Shown: piece after piece, positions 61,461 to 64,000 of the stretch
Layout: each line of letters starts with the position of its first letter
Position numbering within the stretch: the first letter of the stretch is position 1
Assembly: GCA_905221605.1 (NCBI GenBank)
Contig: CAJNDS010002413.1
Span: 799,423 to 863,422 of the forward strand
Length of the DNA stretch: 64,000 nt
Reading direction: 5' to 3'
DNA from: Symbiodinium natans
Lineage: Eukaryota; Sar; Dinophyceae; Suessiales; Symbiodiniaceae
The notes under the pieces: generated by a model
The model's database searches: none
Seen by the model: only the letters and a program-made list of their open reading frames with translations
What the model was told of the DNA's origin: nothing
Position numbers and translations under genes: made by a program

Positions 61461-61782
61461 CCCTTGTCTCAAACATGCCAAAAAACCCTAGAGTTTAAGG
61501 TTTAGGGTTTAGGGTCTAGGGTTTAGGGTTTAGGGCTTAGGGGTTAGGCCCAAACCCGAAGCCCCCCAACGAAGTCTCCGGGTTTGGGAGGCCCGGTTGT
61601 GCTTTCGGGGTTGGGCATCCAACTCCCCGAGCCCCAGAAGAGTTTAGGGTTTAGGGTTTCGGGTTTAGGGTTTAGGGTTTAGGGTAGTGTTCAAGGAAAC
61701 AGTTGCAGTAGGGTCTGGGGTTTGGGGTTTAGGGTTCAGGGTTTAGGGTTTAGGGTTTAGGGTTTAGGGCTTATTCCTGCAG

Positions 61783-62015
61783 AGTGTGGAGCTTAAGGAA
61801 ACCTTCAGACATCAACTTGAAGTAGGGTTTAGCGTTTGGGGTTTGCGGCCGTTTAAAGTTTAGGGTTTCGGGTTTGGGGTAATTCCTGAAGAGTTTAGTG
61901 TTTACGGAACCCCTTCAACTTCAACCTGAAGTAGGGTTTAGGGTGTCGGGTTTGGTGTAAATCCCTGCAGAGTTTTGTGTTTAAGGAACCCCTTAAACTT
62001 CAGCTTGAAGACTAG
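61783..62015 (+). CDS. Triplicated 39-base exon with telomeric introns
   Basis: Three homologous phase-0 exons: 61783-61821 (SVELKETFRHQLE), 61892-61930 (SLVFTEPLQLQPE) and 61971-62015 (SFVFKEPLKLQLED-stop). Each follows ATTCCTG(C/A)AG or ATCCCTGCAG; the first two end GAA|GTAGGG. The 70- and 40-base introns are TTTAGGG/TTTCGGG/TTTGGGG repeat. In the third, the donor has become GACTAG, giving a stop. A more degenerate relative (AGTGTTCAAGGAAACAGTTG) is at 61687. Confidence 0.6.
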
Positions 62016-62444
62016 GGTTTAGGCTTTCGGGTTGTTGTAGGTGTATGTAGGGCTCCCCTTTCAACGATTGCTGAGTATTTCCGGGGGGGGGGGGGGGGGG
62101 CTGCAGCACTACTTCAAAGGTTTAGGCAGGGTTTAAAGGGGTTTAGGAGTTTAGCGTTTTGGGGTTTAGGTTGCTTATGCTATTTCTATTTTGTTGGGGG
62201 GTCAGTCCTCCCTGCACCTAAACTCTGGCCTTTAGCACTAGCCGGGTTGAAGGGCTGAAGGCTTGAAGGGTTGAGGGGTTCAAGGGTTGCAGGGTTGAAA
62301 GGTTGGTTTAGGGTGCTCGGGTGTTCGGGTTTAGGGCTCCTGAACCCTAAACCCTAAGCCCTAAGCCCTAAACCCTAAACCCTAAACCCCAAGTATAGGG
62401 TTTAGGGCTTGAGGCTTAGGGGTGTAGGGGCCGGCTCTGAGGAC

Positions 62445-62501
62445 ATGGCGCTCGTCGGAGGGCAGGCGAGCTTGACAGGCATATCGGAACGGGCATTATA
62501 G
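62445..62501 (+). CDS. Short ORF, 18 aa
   Basis: ATG to TAG: MALVGGQASLTGISERAL. Possibly a last exon (acceptor GGCTCTGAG upstream). Confidence 0.3.
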   Translation: MALVGGQASLTGISERAL

Positions 62502-62540
62502 GGTTGAGAGGGGTTTAGAGTTTAGGGAGGCAGAGCCCTG

Positions 62541-62873
62541 ATGGCCGACATTCTCAGTGACATCATGCCTCTTACAAGATTCTTAGGCAGGTGTGCCAAG
62601 GGATGTGGGGGTTTTGGGTTTAGGGTTTAGGGCTTAGGGTTTAGGGTTTAGGGGCGAAGGGATGTGGGGTTTGGGGCATCTAGGGGTTGGGGCGGTCTTG
62701 AGGTTTCACCCTTGGGTTTGGGAACCTTCTTTGAAAGTCCTCCAAGAGAATATAAGGGTCATACTAGGAGCATACTAAAAGGGAACCTCTTAGGGGTACA
62801 TCCTCAGGGGTCCGAGTATGACTCTTCGACTTTGTTTTTTTTTTGGCGGCCTTTGGGGGACAGGGAACTCTGA
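62541..62873 (+). CDS. Complete two-exon gene, about 58 aa
   Basis: ATG 62541: MADILSDIMPLTRFLG, donor GGCAG|GTGTGC. Exon 62747-62873 (acceptor AAGTCCTCCAAG) joins in phase 2: EYKGHTRSILKGNLLGVHPQ..., later a Phe/Trp-rich end, TGA. Intron contains TTTAGGG repeats. Family unknown. Confidence 0.5.
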
Positions 62874-63266
62874 ATGTGGCCTAAAACCGTGCATCTGAGG
62901 GCGGCTCGAATTCGGGGAGCTGGGGTGAGAAGATCGGGGTTCCTTTTTCTTTTGGGGAGGGGGGGGGGGGTTCCATGGATTACCTGGAACTTTCCCCCCG
63001 GCCACAAGTACTCTTTAAGATGAACATCTTCAATCTGGTGCTTGCCCAATTGACTCCCAATCCTTGCTCGCTGGAGGTGATAGCCACACGCTGCTCAAGG
63101 CCCTTCTTCCCGGTGCTTTGCCCTTCCCTGTAGCCCTGGATGCCGAGAGTTTTTATCGGTTTGGGTGCTAGGGCTTCGGCTTGGGGTTTGGGACATACGG
63201 TGAAAAGAGGTGTAGGTCGGGTAGCGGGTTTACGAGGCTCAGAGTTTTAGGGTCCTGGCAATTTAG

Positions 63267-63400
63267 GGCTCATGAGGCTCTAGGAGGTCAGAATGCCTGC
63301 GTTGCTAGATTTTGGAGAAGCCTGCTGGGGCTTACGGATGGTTTATTCCACGTGGCACACTCTGTCCCAAAGCCCCTAACATCCCAACCCCCCTCCCCCA
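63267..63400 (+). CDS. Exon entering a C-rich tract
   Basis: After CCTGGCAATTTAG: AHEALGGQNACVARFWRSLL..., then LFHVAHSVPKPL. The frame then enters a C-rich tract where any frame is open, so the 3' limit is unknown. Confidence 0.45.
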
Positions 63401-63640
63401 ACCCCCATTCCCCCCCCCCCAACCCCCCCCCCCCGCCCACCCCACCCCCCCCCAACCCCCCCCCCCACCCCCCCCCCCCCCCACCCCCCCCCACCCCCCC
63501 CCCACCCCCCCCCCCCCCCCCCCACCCCCCCCCCACCCCCCCCCCCCACCCCCCCCCACCCCCCCCCCACCCCCCCCCCCACCCCCCCCCACCCCCCCCC
63601 CACCCCCCCCCCACCCCACCCCCCCCCCCCCCCCCCCCCA
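63376..63640. repeat. CCCCCCCCA low-complexity tract
   Basis: C-runs of 7-18 broken by single A, about 265 bp. Poly-Pro or poly-Gly frames on either strand are by-products. Confidence 0.95.
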
Positions 63641-63716
63641 AAACCTCTTGAACCCCCAAAACCACCCCTAAGCCCACCCAAATCCCCCCAAACCTGCTAA
63701 GCTTAAAGCGCTACAG

Positions 63717-63802
63717 AGCGCCAGATGTGCTCCGCCTTTGGCCCTGAAAGCACGGAACGCTTGCACACTCTGTTGCAATCCATTGCATCTGGGCGGCCAT
63801 GA
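63717..63802 (+). CDS. Terminal exon, helical
   Basis: After AAGCGCTACAG: RQMCSAFGPESTERLHTLLQ..., TGA at 63800-63802. Confidence 0.5.
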
Positions 63803-63832
63803 GTTGTGTGGCCGCGGGGGTGGACTTTCCAG

Positions 63833-63910
63833 ATGCCAGGCTACGAAGAAGTTGTACCAGAGAGCGGGGCGGCGAGCGAGGAGAGGTACAAGCAGAAGCG
63901 GGCTGCTTAA
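63833..63910 (+). CDS. Short ORF or last exon, 25 aa
   Basis: Acceptor GGTGGACTTTCCAG directly before ATG; MPGYEEVVPESGAASEERYK..., TAA at 63908-63910. Good splice context suggests a last exon in phase 0, possibly of the preceding island's gene. The rest of the window (63911-64000) is unassigned. Confidence 0.45.
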   Translation: MPGYEEVVPESGAASEERYKQKRAA

Positions 63911-64000
63911 CCCCTAAACCGTCTGGCACGAGGAGGAGGACAGTAATATCCAGAAACATCTGGGAAGGCCACACGGCCGTCCTTGTCGCTCGAGAGTTTT

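Noticed and set aside
63288-63681. Poly-glycine and poly-proline proteins
   Set aside because: C-rich low-complexity tract gives open frames in several frames and both strands.
1-64000. CRISPR-like alternation of repeat and unique spacer
   Set aside because: Repeat blocks vary in length, unit type and orientation, and islands are of unequal size with eukaryotic splice signals; no cas genes.
1-64000. tRNA, rRNA or snRNA genes
   Set aside because: None recognised by eye; a covariance search would be needed to exclude them.

Overview
What it is. The window looks like nuclear DNA of a dinoflagellate, most like Symbiodiniaceae. The basis is an RCC1-like repeat protein with a ubiquitin-like N-terminus (5820-7321), a relict copy of the dinoflagellate spliced leader (14255-14276), AG|G-type acceptors with occasional GA donors, and genes that all lie on the + strand. 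Hundreds of copies of the plant/alga-type telomere heptamer (TTTAGGG on one strand, CCCTAAA on the other) are spread over the whole 64 kb in both orientations, in blocks of about 20 to 700 bp separated by unique islands of 40-300 bp. The left edge starts in CCCTAAA, the orientation expected of a left chromosome end, but the block is only 44 bp and may be just another interstitial array.

Main reading. Many unique islands behave as exons of small + strand genes, and the telomeric arrays sit mainly in their introns. Islands often begin after an AG acceptor and end where the first array unit supplies a GT donor (...GG|GTTTAG). In many pairs of neighbouring islands the open frames join in matching phase and run to a stop. 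The strongest case is a ubiquitin-like domain at 42281-43139: three islands encode successive parts of the fold in order and in phase. Other anchors are an ankyrin-like fragment (35770-36210), a family B DNA polymerase fragment (49280-49560) and long open exons at 7761, 14443, 29126, 34243, 37792 and 41203. Single short exons are individually weak, because a random 60-base island has an open frame fairly often and I chose the splice sites by eye.

Layout. 0-5 kb: small spliced genes. 5.8-7.3 kb: the RCC1-like gene, broken by a frameshift. 7.6-12.6 kb: single exons and gene ends. 12.9-13.1 kb: a pure array. 14.2-15.5 kb: spliced-leader relic, foldback element and a helical/coiled-coil coding region. 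16-25 kb: spliced genes with array introns. 26.7-27.5 kb: the largest array. 29-38 kb: the densest exon region, with several introner-like foldback elements. 41-48 kb: ubiquitin-like gene and neighbours. 49-53 kb: polymerase fragment and gene ends. 53.4-54.4 kb: duplicated non-telomeric modules. 55-64 kb: more spliced genes, a triplicated exon and a C-rich low-complexity block.

How it may work. At least five array blocks are flanked by direct copies of the adjacent unique sequence (12-31 bp), as expected when repeats are inserted at staggered breaks. Each TTTAGGG unit carries GT, a T-run and AG. Introns often start with the G-rich strand and end with the C-rich strand, so their RNA could fold back. 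A separate foldback family (9.3, 24.8, 32.3, 33.1, 37.0, 38.7, 48.5, 58.3 kb) carries GT and AG in its terminal repeats and itself contains telomeric arrays. I propose that telomeric-repeat insertion, together with introner-like elements, has created or filled the introns here. RNA data would decide this.
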